The notes under the pieces were generated by a model, which was given only the letters and a program-made list of their open reading frames with translations, was not told the origin of the DNA and did no database searches. The translations under genes and the position numbers were made by a program. From Malaya genurostris (taxonomy: Eukaryota > Arthropoda > Insecta > Diptera > Culicidae): a DNA stretch of 64,000 nucleotides. The stretch lies in NCBI RefSeq assembly GCF_030247185.1, contig NC_080571.1, positions 40,083,502-40,147,501 on the forward strand, given 5' to 3'. This document shows, piece by piece, positions 42,058-53,779 of the stretch. The number at the start of each line of letters is the position of its first letter. Position 1 is the stretch's first letter.

Positions 42058-42968
42058 AAAACGTGGCATAAAATGTAGTTAGTTTAAAGTGGGGAACAAA
42101 TATATGATCAGTTCAAGTGTTTTAACAAACAGTAGTTTTTGATTGATTTCCTGCCGTGATGACAAACAATACGCTCGTGTGGCAGTCGCCTATCTCAACA
42201 CGGTAATGAGCCATTGATGATAAATTGTGTAATTAAAGCCTCAATTATGTCGGGCACAACATTCTAGGAATTAGAAAATATGCATCATTTCTCAACGAAG
42301 CTTAAGTTTCTGTAGACGAATCGAATTGCTATTCAAAAAGATTGTAGCATTGCACATTGGTCCCAATCATTTCAAAACACGCGTTTTTTTATTTGTGTTT
42401 CAGGGGTTGATTCCGAGATATGATGCATTGTTCATTAGAAACCCATTATAACTTATTTCAATGAAATTTTAGAATTTTCAAATGTTCTACTAAAATATTA
42501 CAAAATACTACATATTCAAGTATCAACATCTTGAAAATCTGGATATGTGTGGAACGGATATTAACCAATTTCAACAAAGTTTGAAAGTATGAACAAGACA
42601 CTATTAAAAAAATTAATAGTCACAACTTAAATTCGCTTAAATTCATATGAAAACACTCGTTTGTAAAAACATGTTCTTACATTCTCCAAAACATACGTAG
42701 CACCCTAATATATAATACTAGCTGAATTACCCGGCGTTGCTCGGAAATGTTTCGTGAAGGCAAGGCCGAAAAAAAAGTTGTCCTGTTTAGTGAAATATCC
42801 TGATTGTAGTGAAACATAACATATACGGAAACCAGATTGAACAATACTCCGTTCATGTTCAGATTGCGAATGATCAGTATCCCATCTCAGATCTCACAAT
42901 AATCATAATTTTCATGGTATTCTCGACAAATTGGGTCAGTTTTATATTTGAACCCTTTCGTTAGGAAC
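42058..42968. other. 3' flank of GH31 gene and intergenic DNA
   Basis: No canonical AATAAA is close to the stop codon; the true 3' end is unclear. Near 42720 the words GCTGAATTACCCGGCGTTGC TCGG look like a TE end, but no partner was found. Confidence 0.4.
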
Positions 42969-43369
42969 ATTTAAAACACCTTTTTTTTCATAAATACGTT
43001 TATTTCTTAAGGCAGTTTACATAAATTTTTCTTCGCCGTAGCATCACTTTTACATAATATTCTTATCCTAATTTAATTCTAACATAGTCACAACGTTTTA
43101 AATTTATTACAACATATTCTCTTATAGCTTAAATATCATCTTAGGTAACTCGTCATTAATTATGAAATCTACTCGGAAATATTATTTGAACCAAACGATT
43201 AACTTCTATAAATTATAAAATAAGCTGTTATTTTCAGACATTTTGTTGATAATTTCATAAACTGTTTCGAGTTTGTTTGTATCATTACATAATTTTTATT
43301 CTAATTTAGCTATTGGTTGAACTCATGGACGCAGCTGGGATCAGAACTAAGTCTTAAAAGGGGCCTTTA

Positions 43370-46300
43370 TTAAATTGAAACTCCAATTTTCTTTATGAAA
43401 TGATAAATAAGTTTCATGTATGAAAGGTCACGACAAGCAAGAATGTCTCGAACTGGGATATTGGATAGTCCACCTTGGGTACGCAAAGAATTTATTAGTT
43501 GAGATCTGACATCACGATACTCCACGCATGTCCAAACGACATGATCAATATCCCGATAACCTTCTCCGCAAGCACAATGATTAGTCTCGGAGAGCCCAAT
43601 TCGAAGGAGATGTGCATCTAACGTGTAGTGATTGGACATGAGTCTGGACATCACACGAATGAAATCTCTACTCACATCCAGTCCCCTGAACCATGCCTTT
43701 GTCGATATTTTCGGAATAATTGAGTGCATCCACCGACCCAGATCATCTCTATCCCAAGATGCTTGCCAGCTGGCAAGTGTTCTTTGGCGAGACGAGCTAT
43801 AGAATTCGTTGAAAGCAATCGGTCGCTCATAAATTTCACCCTCAATAGCACCACGTTTGGCTAAAATATCGGCTCTTTCATTGCCAGGAATGGAGCAATG
43901 AGCCGGGACCCAGACTATAGTGATTAGATAATTATTGTTCAATATGTCGTTCAGGCACTGTTTTATTTTGCCCAGGAAAAACGGTTCATTTTTGCCAGCA
44001 GCGTTTGAGCGAATGGCTTCAATTGCACTCAGACTATCTGTGAAGAGGAAATAATGGTTTGGAGATAATGTGACGATTACACTCAAACTATAATGAACTG
44101 CTGCTAGCTCTGCTATATAAACAGATGCAGGTTCTTGAAGCCTAAATGAGGCCGAAACATTATTGTTGAACATACCAAACCCTGTCGCTTCTTCAATTCG
44201 CGATCCGTCCGTATAAAACATTTTCTCAGAGTCAATATGCCTGAACTTACTTGAAAATATTTTTGGGATTTCCGTCGAGCGTAGATGATCCGGGATTCCA
44301 CGCACTTCACGCTGCATGGATGTATCGAAAAATAAAGTTGAGTCAGGGGCACTTAGGATGCTGACACGGATAGGAATATATCTTGAAGGGTTGATTTCCT
44401 GTGACATATGGTTAAAATATACTGTCATAAATTTTGTTTGAGATCGAAGCTCGACTAGTCGTTCGAAATTATTAATTACCATGGGATTCAGCACCTCACA
44501 TCTTATTAGCAGGCGTGATGAAAGCTCCCAAAATCGATCTTTTAATGGAAGAACTCCCGCCAGAACTTCAAGACTCATTGTATGTGTCGAATGCATGCAG
44601 CCTAAGGCAATTCGCAAACAACGGTACTGAATTCGCTCAAGTTTGATAATATGAGAGTTTGCAGCGGAACGAAAACAAACGCATCCATATTCCATCACTG
44701 AAAGTATCGTTGTTTGATACAATTTTATTAGATCTTGCGGATGAGCACCCCACCAAGATCCTGTTATTGTTCGAAGAAAATTTACTCTTTGTTGGCATTT
44801 CGTTATCAGATACCTAATGTGTCCTCCCCACGTGCATTTGGAATCAAACCACACCCCGAGGTATTTAAAAGTTAAAACCTGTTGGATCATTCTTCCCATC
44901 ATATGGAGCTGAAGCTGCGCGGGATCATGCTTTCTTGAAAAGACGACTAACTCTGTTTTCTCCGCAGAGAATTCGATACCAAGATGAACAGCCCAAACGG
45001 ACAAGTTATCTAAGGTATCTTGCAATGGTTTATGCAGATCAATAGCTTTGGGCCCAGTAACTGAAACCACGCCATCATCTGCCAATTGTCTTAGTGTACA
45101 TGGGGTTACTAGACAGCTGTCAATGTCATTCACGTAAAAATTATAGAGGAGCGGACTGAGGCATGAGCCTTGCGGGAGACCCATGTAGCTAATTCTGAAT
45201 GTTGCCAAATCGCCATGTGAAAAATACAAGCACTTCTCTGACAAAAGGTTGTGCAAATAATTATTTATAACCGCTGGAAGTCCATGTTGGTGGAGCTTGT
45301 CTGAAAGAACATCAATGGAAACTGAATCAAATGCTCCTTTAATGTCTAAAAATACAGATGCCATTTGTTGCTTTTGAGCGAAGGCAATTTGGATGTCAGA
45401 CGAAAGTAATGCAAGGCAATCATTCGTCCCTTTATTTCTACGGAAGCCAAACTGAGTATCTGACAACAAACCGTTCGTCTCGACCCAAGTGTCGAGACGT
45501 CGTAGAATAATTTTTTCGAACAATTTTCTGATGCAGGACAACATCGCAATGGGTCTATATGAGTTGTGATTGGAAGCTGGTTTCCCCGGCTTTTGAATGG
45601 CGATAACTTTCACTTGTCTCCAGTCAGGTGGAACAATATTTTGCTCAAGAAACTTGTTGAACAATTCCAACAAACGTCTTTTTGCGAGGTCGGGCAGATT
45701 CTTCACCAAGTTGAATTTAATTCTGTCCAACCCAGGGGCGTTATTGTTACAAGACAAGAGTGCTATAGAAAATTCCATCATTGAAAATGGGTTATTAATA
45801 AAACCATTATTTGGAGGAGATTCCCGTATAATGCTCTGCGTAGGAACAGAATCTGGGCAAACTTTCCTAGCAAAGTCAAATATCCATCGGTTCGAGTATT
45901 CATCACTCTCATTGCCCACGTTACGATTCCTCATTCGTCTGGCCGTGTTCCAAAGAGTGCTCATTGAGGTTTCTCTTGACAAACCTTCGACAAAATGTCT
46001 CCAATAGCTACATTTTTTGGCTCGAAGTATGCTCTTGTACTTGGTTTCTAAAACCATAAGTTTTTCAAAATTCTGAGGAGTTCCTCCTCCCCGTTTTAGA
46101 AACGTCTTGCAAGCATTTTGTTTTGCGAGTTTAGCCTCTGAGCACTCTTTGTCCCACCAGGGGTTGGGAGGCCTTCTGTTAGTCGTTGGCCCAGGAAAGC
46201 GTTTAGTTTGGGATTGTTCTGCGGCCTCCAGAATCGAACAAACGAGGAAGTCATATTCTTCAAGTGGAGGGAGCTCTTCCATTGAATTCAAAATACTAGA

Positions 46301-47062
46301 GATTCTACTTTGGTATTTAATCCAGTCGATATTTTTTGTCAAATCATATGGAATACTAGCTGAATTAGCAATACATTTGTTACAGCTAATTGAGATGATG
46401 ATTGGTAAATGATCGCTACCGTGTAAATCAGGCAATATTTTCCAGGTGCAATCTAGTCGAATTGATGTTGAGCAAAGAGATAGATCTAATGCACTTGGGC
46501 GTGCAGGAGGTCTTGGGATCCGTGTCATGCTACCCATATTTAATACCGTCATGCTAAAATTGTCACAAATGTTTTGTATTAAAGATGATCTGCTATCATT
46601 GTAAACGGAACCCCACATCATGCCGTGCGAATTTAAATCCCCCAGAATCAATCGTGGAGCAGGAAGGGCTTCAACCATTTCATTAAGCTGTCGCTGTCCA
46701 ACTTGTGCTTTTGGAGGAATATAAACCGAAGCTATGCAAATATCTTTGCCTTTAATGTTTATTTGGCAAGCAACAACTTCTATACTAGAAGTTGAAGGGA
46801 TGTTTAATCTATAAAAGGAACAGCATTTCTTAATTCCCAAAAGCACTCCACCATACGGAGAGTCTCTATCGAGACGTATAATGTTAAAATCATTAAAATT
46901 TAAAGCTATGTTTGAAGTAAGCCATGTTTCGCATAAAGCAAATACATCACATTTTTGACTATGCAATAAAATTTTAAATGAATCAAGTTTTGGCATGATG
47001 CTTCGACAATTCCACTGCAGGACAGTGATTGTATCATTTGCGGCGGGTGATAAATTATCCAT
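43370..47062 (-). CDS. I-clade ORF2: endonuclease, reverse transcriptase, RNase H
   Basis: 1230 codons from the ATG at 47062. Domains in order: APE-type endonuclease, residues about 10-220 (LQWNCRSIMPK, ALCETWL, LGDLNSHGMMWGS, GSDHLPI); reverse transcriptase, about 460-740 (YRPIAMLSCIRKLFEK, GFRRNKGTNDCLA, VFLDIKGAFDSVS, GLPQGSCLSPLLYNFYVND, active site LADD near 657); RNase H, about 945-1075 (FYTDGS, AELAAV, TDSLSAIEAI, PAHCSIPGNERADILAK); and a C-terminal CXC...H...C knuckle (CACGEGYRDIDHVVWTC). LADD replaces the usual F/YADD but is also seen in the related copy at 14160, so it belongs to the family. The ATG overlaps the ORF1 stop (ATGGATAA), suggesting termination-reinitiation. Confidence 0.95.
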   Translation of the reverse strand: MDNLSPAANDTITVLQWNCRSIMPKLDSFKILLHSQKCDVFALCETWLTSNIALNFNDFNIIRLDRDSPYGGVLLGIKKCCSFYRLNIPSTSSIEVVACQINIKGKDICIASVYIPPKAQVGQRQLNEMVEALPAPRLILGDLNSHGMMWGSVYNDSRSSLIQNICDNFSMTVLNMGSMTRIPRPPARPSALDLSLCSTSIRLDCTWKILPDLHGSDHLPIIISISCNKCIANSASIPYDLTKNIDWIKYQSRISSILNSMEELPPLEEYDFLVCSILEAAEQSQTKRFPGPTTNRRPPNPWWDKECSEAKLAKQNACKTFLKRGGGTPQNFEKLMVLETKYKSILRAKKCSYWRHFVEGLSRETSMSTLWNTARRMRNRNVGNESDEYSNRWIFDFARKVCPDSVPTQSIIRESPPNNGFINNPFSMMEFSIALLSCNNNAPGLDRIKFNLVKNLPDLAKRRLLELFNKFLEQNIVPPDWRQVKVIAIQKPGKPASNHNSYRPIAMLSCIRKLFEKIILRRLDTWVETNGLLSDTQFGFRRNKGTNDCLALLSSDIQIAFAQKQQMASVFLDIKGAFDSVSIDVLSDKLHQHGLPAVINNYLHNLLSEKCLYFSHGDLATFRISYMGLPQGSCLSPLLYNFYVNDIDSCLVTPCTLRQLADDGVVSVTGPKAIDLHKPLQDTLDNLSVWAVHLGIEFSAEKTELVVFSRKHDPAQLQLHMMGRMIQQVLTFKYLGVWFDSKCTWGGHIRYLITKCQQRVNFLRTITGSWWGAHPQDLIKLYQTTILSVMEYGCVCFRSAANSHIIKLERIQYRCLRIALGCMHSTHTMSLEVLAGVLPLKDRFWELSSRLLIRCEVLNPMVINNFERLVELRSQTKFMTVYFNHMSQEINPSRYIPIRVSILSAPDSTLFFDTSMQREVRGIPDHLRSTEIPKIFSSKFRHIDSEKMFYTDGSRIEEATGFGMFNNNVSASFRLQEPASVYIAELAAVHYSLSVIVTLSPNHYFLFTDSLSAIEAIRSNAAGKNEPFFLGKIKQCLNDILNNNYLITIVWVPAHCSIPGNERADILAKRGAIEGEIYERPIAFNEFYSSSRQRTLASWQASWDRDDLGRWMHSIIPKISTKAWFRGLDVSRDFIRVMSRLMSNHYTLDAHLLRIGLSETNHCACGEGYRDIDHVVWTCVEYRDVRSQLINSLRTQGGLSNIPVRDILACRDLSYMKLIYHFIKKIGVSI

Positions 47063-48344
47063 CAAAAGATACAAAACCTGAGACAATTGGCCATTGAGCT
47101 GATAACTGCTTCAAAAAATTTCTAGCTATTGGAAGGAATGCCATTATGAGGGTCTTTAAGGGTTCAGATATATTGAATGCTGAGAAAATCCATTCAACAA
47201 TTTCCGAAAACTTCAGTAATCCTGTTGGTGGCTGTGAAATGGAGCCCACAGGATTATTACCTTTTTCTGTGCTAGATCCTGGATTGGTTTGTGAATTTGA
47301 CAAACCAGGAGGCACAGTCTTTGGTTTTGACTTTTTTTGTTTAACACGGGGATCTTTTTTTGAAGATGAAACTTTAGGTGTCTTTTTTGGTAATTTGGAA
47401 GAAGACTTCTTTCTCTTAACTGACCCTTGGGTAGTGATAAACGAATTACCTTCACTATTTTCGTCAGAGTCAGAGTCCTCTGTTTCCTCTAGATTTGAAA
47501 ACCCGTTTTCGGTTTCCAAAGGGGGGACATCAATGACCGTTTTAAGCATTTCTGCATATGTGCGCTTAGACCGTGCTTTTAAAGAAAGCTTAATTTTGTC
47601 TTTGTGCACTTTAAATGCAGTGCATACTGAAATATCCTCATGAGGACTTTCCCCACAATAAATACATTTTTCAATTTCCTTGTTGCAATCATTATCTTTA
47701 TGAGGTCCTTCACACTTAATACATTTTGGTTTATTGCTACAGTAAGTAGCTGTGTGTCCGAATTTTTTGCAGTTCGTACAATTCATTACATTTGGAACAA
47801 AAAGCCGAACAGGGAGGCGAATTTTATCGACATAGACATGGGACGGCAACGCAGATCCGGCAAATGTCACTCGAAACGAGTCTGATGGGCGATAAACTTT
47901 TTTTCCCTCTTCATAAACTACTGAGTACAGTTGTTTGCACTCCAGTATTTTCACACCCTCAAGCATAGAGTTCTTGAAACGACCAACACCATGCTTGAGT
48001 AAATCATCTACCGAAAGACTCGCTTCGGTAACAACACCGTCAATTTCGACATCTTTGGAGGGTATGTAAACTTTATACTCTTTATTGAAATGTTCCGAAG
48101 AGACAATATCATTCGCGTGTTTCAAATTATTTACCACAACACGAATTTTATCGTTATTTACTTTTATGATCTCTTTGATTGAAGAGAATCGTGATGTCAA
48201 ACCTTTAGAAATTTGGTAAATGTTTAATGGCTTTGATATACGTCTAAAAAAGACTATCCAAGGCCCAGAAGAGCTCTCCTGATATTTTTTCGTTCGTGGG
48301 GGTATAGGATTCATGCTAGGATTTACGTCCATGGATTCATCCAT
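47055..48344 (-). CDS. I-clade ORF1: gag-like nucleic-acid-binding protein
   Basis: 429 codons from the ATG at 48344; an upstream in-frame stretch has only a TTG. A central region (IKEIIKVNNDKIRVVVNNL) resembles the RNA-recognition-like fold of such proteins. Three zinc knuckles follow at residues about 185-235: CTNCKKFGHTATYC, CIKCEGPHKDNDC and CIYCGESPHEDISVC. Next is a Ser/Lys-rich basic tail (VKRKKSSSKLPKKTPKVSSS). In known I-clade elements ORF1p coats the RNA and is needed for transposition. The last codons overlap the first codons of ORF2 by 8 nt. Confidence 0.93.
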   Translation of the reverse strand: MDESMDVNPSMNPIPPRTKKYQESSSGPWIVFFRRISKPLNIYQISKGLTSRFSSIKEIIKVNNDKIRVVVNNLKHANDIVSSEHFNKEYKVYIPSKDVEIDGVVTEASLSVDDLLKHGVGRFKNSMLEGVKILECKQLYSVVYEEGKKVYRPSDSFRVTFAGSALPSHVYVDKIRLPVRLFVPNVMNCTNCKKFGHTATYCSNKPKCIKCEGPHKDNDCNKEIEKCIYCGESPHEDISVCTAFKVHKDKIKLSLKARSKRTYAEMLKTVIDVPPLETENGFSNLEETEDSDSDENSEGNSFITTQGSVKRKKSSSKLPKKTPKVSSSKKDPRVKQKKSKPKTVPPGLSNSQTNPGSSTEKGNNPVGSISQPPTGLLKFSEIVEWIFSAFNISEPLKTLIMAFLPIARNFLKQLSAQWPIVSGFVSFDG

Positions 48345-49006
48345 CACATTAAAATTTTTAATCAAACTTTAAAGTAAAAAATGAAACCAACACTACACAG
48401 TACTCAATCAAAAGGAAAAGAAAAAACTTCTACCTTGAAATTGTTGTCTATCTCCGTTGCACTGCCGTGTAGATCCTCGTTGCTCTAGATGTTCTTGTTG
48501 GATGCTGATTGTTGGATGTGATGCTACTGCTACCTGACATCAAGCACCACTCGATTTCCGATTTACTTTTGTCTTCGCCAGCTGCAACCAGCGCAGGTCA
48601 CCGGTGTATACCTGCGTGTTGTATGGCAGTGGAAAGACCGAGTTGTCTTGTCTCCTTCTTCCTTGTGCTCCGCACCGATATGCTTCTGCACCGAAGTGCC
48701 TTCGCACCGGTGTGCCTTTGCACTCTCCTGCTTCTGTGTGCCTTTGCACTCTTCTGCTCAGCACTTGTGGCTGTATATTGTGGCCTGGGTAGAGCTTGGG
48801 AAACGCCCTTTGTTGTTTCCTTCACCAGCTTGGCCCAGCACTAGGGCTCTCTTATGCAGCACGATTTTACGTTTTAACGGCTGCTGCCAACAGGTCTCTA
48901 CCTGTAGTTCAACCGTTGTCGTATTTAACGCGTGTAAACTAACCAGCGTTATTAAACTGTACGCTTCTATACACAACCTTCTCGGTTGAACGGCTATTAC
49001 TGAATG
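48345..49006 (-). promoter_or_regulatory. 5' UTR of the I-clade element with internal short repeats
   Basis: The first bases contain TCAGT (initiator-like) within 8 nt of the element start, as expected for an internal promoter. At 48668-48756 the minus strand repeats GAGTGCAAAGGCACA and related words (GTGCGAAGGCACTTCGGTGC), with dyad symmetry GTGCCTTTGCAC. Several overlapping ORFs of 60-113 codons here are by-products of the repeat. Confidence 0.6.
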
Positions 49007-49021
49007 ATTTAAAACACCTTT

Positions 49022-49430
49022 CTCTCTATAAATACCTTCTTAGTTGCCTCCGAGTTTCATATCTATATGTGCTTGTAACGTACTTCCATACTTCCTCGTC
49101 ACAATCGATCTACAATACCTTTGGCTTCCATGGATATTATCACTTGCTACTCCCTACTCTTTATAAAAAATTTATGACATCATGAATTGTTCAAAATTTT
49201 CCATCTGATAATGGTTATTTTATAACGAAACGCTGTTTAACATCATAACTACATTTGTACTATAGAACGACGTTTTTGTATAATTTATTTTACCAAAGCT
49301 TTAACCATTTTGGTCATTCATCGGGGAGGAAAACCTATAGAATAACGATTCAGTTGATACAAATGCTGTTGTAAAATTATTTCCATCACCTTGGGTCGAC
49401 AGTTTCCTCAATGTACATAATAAAATGCAC
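49022..49430. other. Intergenic, nothing recognised
   Basis: AT-rich DNA upstream (in element orientation) of the I-clade insertion. No repeat or ORF was identified. Confidence 0.4.
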
Positions 49431-49499
49431 ATTAATTGTATGATCTCGTCAATTCAGATCAATGTTGAGAATGCTTATTCCCTCTCCCCCTTGTGAATA

Positions 49500-50880
49500 T
49501 TTTTGTGAACCTCACTTAGTTGCTAGAAATATGCTGTACTCTTGAAGAAGTACCAGTTTTTCGTAAGACCCGATCAATTTTACCTTACACTTTCCATGTT
49601 CAGGGCACTTGCTCCATTCTCTCACCCTCAAAATAACTTTATAATCTTCATGATTACACTGAGTAATGTAGAAAGTATCTGTGCTTTTCAAAAAATATCG
49701 AATCCCATCTTTGGTACATGTGCCAAACTTGGTGGCGATTCGTTTAATTGTTTCGTAGTTATGCTCAGACTTAAATACACTCGCGTTCATAAACAGACAA
49801 AGATTGTTTTTCATTAGTTCTTCGAATTTCCCGGCAAAATGGAAAAAGATCCTTTTTTTTTTTATTCAATAGTAACATGTTTGAAGGCACAGAAAAAAAA
49901 GATCCTTTGAAATTATTTAAAGAATATTGTGTTGCACTCGAATTAACAAAAGCAATACTATCTACAACGACCTTTAAATTCTTGCCAGTATCTGACTCCT
50001 GTTAAGTATACTTGCTACGCTCCCTCCCCCATAAAAATACCCTTACAACTACCTGTGATAGCAATCCGTTCAGTGGTTTCGGAGTTATGCCGTTACATCC
50101 CCCTTTTTAAAGGCACTTGCTATATCCACCCCCCATATATATCATATCTAAGGTTTGGGAAATGTTTGCATGATCTTTAAAAATTATCGATTCTTGTCAA
50201 ATTTTATGAATGCCCCTCCTGTTAATGATACTTGCTACGCTTCCTCCCCTATAGAAATACCTTTATGACTATTTTTGAAGAGCAAGAAATAACTGTGCCA
50301 AATTTTATAGCAATTCGGGCAATAGTTCCGGAGTTATGCCGTTACAAACATTACACTTCATTTTTTGAGGCACTTACTACACCCTCACCCCACAGAATAT
50401 CCTTATAATCATATCTAAGTTGTGCAAAAAGTGTCTACGAGCTTCAAAAAGTACCGATTCTCGTCAAATTAGATATATTTTTTAATGACCACCGTTGTTA
50501 AGGACACATGCTACGCTCCCTCCCCCCATGGAAATATTTTTATAACCATCTCTGAAGAGCAAGAAGCACATTTGCCAAGTTTGATAGCAGTCTTGAAAAA
50601 GTTTCGATTCTCGTCAAATCAGACAAATTTTTTCATGACCCCCTCTGTTATGAACACTTACTACGCTCCCTCCCCTATTATTATACCCTTATGATCTTTT
50701 CTGAAGAGCAAGTAGCATCTGTGCCAAGTTTGGTGGCAATCCGTTCAGTGGTTTCGGAGTTATGCCGTTTTAAATATTACACCCCCCTTTTTAATGCAAA
50801 ATGTTTCTATGGTCTTTAAAACGTATCGATTCTTGTCAAGTTATATGAATTTTTCCATGACCCCCCCCCCCTTGTTTGTG
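49500..50880. repeat. Decayed tandem array, about 150-270-bp units
   Basis: The word series ACTTGCTACGCTCCCTCCCC, AAATACCCTTATGA, GAAGAGCAAGAAGCA, GTGCCAAGTTTG, AATCCGTTCAGTGGTTTCGG AGTTATGCCGTTA recurs near 49990, 50225, 50500 and 50655, with more degenerate copies at 49690-49770 and 50350. The 100-codon minus-strand ORF at 49512-49814 lies in a degenerate unit. The array borders the AT microsatellite and resumes after it (51170-51240). Confidence 0.8.
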
Positions 50881-50887
50881 ACACTTG

Positions 50888-51475
<588 letters not shown>

Positions 51476-51815
51476 AGATGCTCTCTCGCAAATGTGCAAA
51501 ATGACTCTCGATGTGGCCAAGAAAATTTTGATATTTTCGCTTACAAGTTTGACTACATCACATAAAATCCAATACAGCTACCGCTTGTTTGGCAGCCTTG
51601 CTGAGCCGATTTTATATCTCTTTCATGTTTCGTTACGTTTCCAGGTAATAAGAGCCGAAAAAATGGTGCGTCTCTAGAAATCGACTTACCTTCACAAAAA
51701 TAACATTCACTTCATTTTTATCGCGATAACCTCTATGTTTTTTATGCACTAATCGCATCTAAATTAAATTATCTAGACATTGTCAGGGTAGATTTTTGAT
51801 CCATGCCTTTGAAGG
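51476..51815 (-). repeat. Dispersed repeat shared with 38481-38870
   Basis: GATGCTCTCTCGCAAATGTG CAAAATGACTCTCGATG through CTAATCGCATCTAAATTAAA, ATTATCTAGACATTGTCAGG, parallels 38481-38850 with about 50-60 bp deleted in the middle. The ORF seen at the other locus is not open here. Confidence 0.65.
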
Positions 51816-53090
51816 TGAGATATTCAATGAACAAGTTGAAAGACGGCGTTTTCAGTTATGCAATTCTTCCTTCAGAAAAAAAAACTTTCCCGAACGCTAA
51901 AGTCAATGAATCATTCTGAAATTACCACAGAATAATCTAAACTAATTTTCTAAGAGATTGTCAGTTGGGTTTTTCGATATTCGTCACCGTTTTTGAGAAA
52001 ATCATATTTGAAGCGTGAAAATAGGCCTCTAAATCACCATAAAACACACTGGTCTCAGCTCTTAAAAGTATTCGGTATATTTTCTTGTTTAAACATGATC
52101 CACAACTTTTCTGAAGGCGTGAATTCTAAACTTCGTATTGTATGCAAATTATTTATCCAACCCACTTGTAGGTGGATTAATGACATCTTTGATTACATTA
52201 AAAGAAGCGAACTATTCCAATCAAAAATTCTTCAGAAGACATAAAAAGCTACAAAATCAACATTTGAAGCACAAATAAAAAATAACACGTGTTTTAACAT
52301 GATTGGTACCATTGTGCAACAACACAATTTATTGTTACAACACAGGAATACATTTCAATATGATGTTAGAAACTGTTAAATGAATGTTCTAATTTTACTG
52401 CCGTCTCCACCTAGCAGTTCAATTTAAGGGTCATGAGTAAACCAAGTTATCTTATTTTGGTAATATGTGTATTACGTACATTTATGCAGTGAAACAAGTT
52501 TATCAAAGTGGCTTGCACGATTGAGTTTCAAACAATTTTTTTCACAATAATTTATTCTCAAATGAATGTTGGGCCTGACTTTTTGGATGAACTATCAGTT
52601 TTGATCAATTTTTCACTAATGATTGATGGAAAATTGCTTACATTTTATGAATGTAGATTTTATTTCTCTAATAAAAAAAAAGTTAGCAACACTGCTTCAA
52701 TGCATTTGCGCTACACAAAATAAATAAAACTAAATATTTTCTGTTAGAAAAGCAGTTTTCTGGTAAAAATAAATAGTTTTACGACAACATTCCATATCCA
52801 TTGCCTTTCGCGTGTTAAATTAAAAGTTCCTATTTTGCGGGTTTACTTATAGAAGGTACGTAAATCTTTATATCGCAATAATTTCTGCAAGAGGAAATCC
52901 ATATAGGAATGTGTTTGTTGCTATTCAAATGTATTAGAGGAAGTAAGCTGAAACAGAAATAATTTTTCTTGAGCAGTTTTAAGGAAAACGGAAAAATTTA
53001 GACTGAGATTTTTGCTTTTCTTGAATTGCAATTTATTGATTAAAATCAGGAAAAGAAGCGCCGGAATTTGTTTTTACGCACACATTGTTG
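51816..53090. other. Intergenic, no gene recognised
   Basis: Small ORFs at 51993 and 52508 (83 and 71 codons) lack domains and splice context. No TE ends were identified. Confidence 0.4.
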
Positions 53091-53099
53091 ACATTATTC

Positions 53100-53640
53100 A
53101 TACGCTTGCAAAGAGCCTTGATTCTGGAACTGGTTTCTTCACTAGATCTTGGACCTGAACTCAGTGTCTTAATTAAAATTCGATTCAAGAATTCAACATA
53201 AGATATAAAAGAAAGATATGAATTCTAGATCTGGATTCTGGAACAAAATTTTAGATCTGAGTTCCGAACCAGAATTTTGGAACTGACTTCTGAATCAGAA
53301 TGTAATTCCTGAATTTTAAAAATAAAATCAGTTTCAGAATTTATTTCCCCAAATCAGATTTAGAATTTAATTCCAAAATTCAATTTCAAAATTAAGATTC
53401 TGGATCTAGATTTTGGACCTTAATTCAGGTTTAGAATACAAGTTCAGAATTCAGTTCTAAAATTAAATTCGGAATCTTAATTCTAAAAATGAGTTTAATT
53501 CCAGAACTAAATTCATGAAATGAATTATTGATCTGGATACCGAACTCGAATTTTGCAAATGAATTTATAACCAAACCGATGTTGATTCTTTATTTCAGTT
53601 CCAATTTCTGAATGCTCAGAATTCAGGTTATATTTAACAA
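53100..53640. repeat. Degenerate short tandem repeat (TTCAGAATTC/GAATTC words)
   Basis: The longest of three such stretches. Words such as TTCTGGAAC, TTTAGATCTGAG, AATTCCAGAAC and AGTTCAGAATTCAG recur at irregular 15-30 bp spacing over 540 bp. The unit has drifted too far for an exact period to be set by eye. Confidence 0.65.
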
Positions 53641-53779
53641 ATCGGCTGCCATTCAAAATCATTAAAATATTTCCAAAGAACTGCACATTTTTTTTACTCT
53701 CATTTGTTCAGCTTTATTTGTGTGATAGAATATGTTTGTCTTCAAAAAATCATACTTTAGTATAGATGCACCGTTACAA

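Larger units (their letters stand above)
42981..49006 (-). mobile_element. Full-length I-clade non-LTR retrotransposon, both ORFs open
   Basis: ATTTAAAACACC (up to 15 bp with following Ts) occurs at 42969-42980 and 49007-49018, forming a target-site duplication. On the minus strand the element starts CATTCAGTAATAGCCG at 49006, has a 5' UTR of about 660 nt, ORF1 at 48344-47055, ORF2 at 47062-43370 and a 3' UTR ending GAAAAAAAA at 42981. Length is 6026 bp. The RNase H domain after the RT and three CCHC knuckles in ORF1 place it in the I clade. Complete ends, identical duplications and two uninterrupted ORFs suggest recent and perhaps still possible activity. Confidence 0.96.

Noticed and set aside
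45597..46007. Plus-strand ORF of 136 codons opposite ORF2
   Set aside because: It is antisense to the RT domain of the intact retrotransposon, with low-plausibility composition.
47146..47643. Plus-strand ORF of 165 codons opposite ORF1
   Set aside because: It is the antisense shadow of the Ser/Lys-rich part of ORF1.
48509..48989. Several overlapping ORFs rich in Cys, His and Leu
   Set aside because: They arise from the repeated GTGCCTTTGCAC words of the I-element 5' UTR, on both strands.
49512..49814. 100-codon minus-strand ORF with a CPEHGKCKVKL segment
   Set aside because: It lies in a degenerate unit of the tandem array at 49.5-51.3 kb and is not kept open in sister units.
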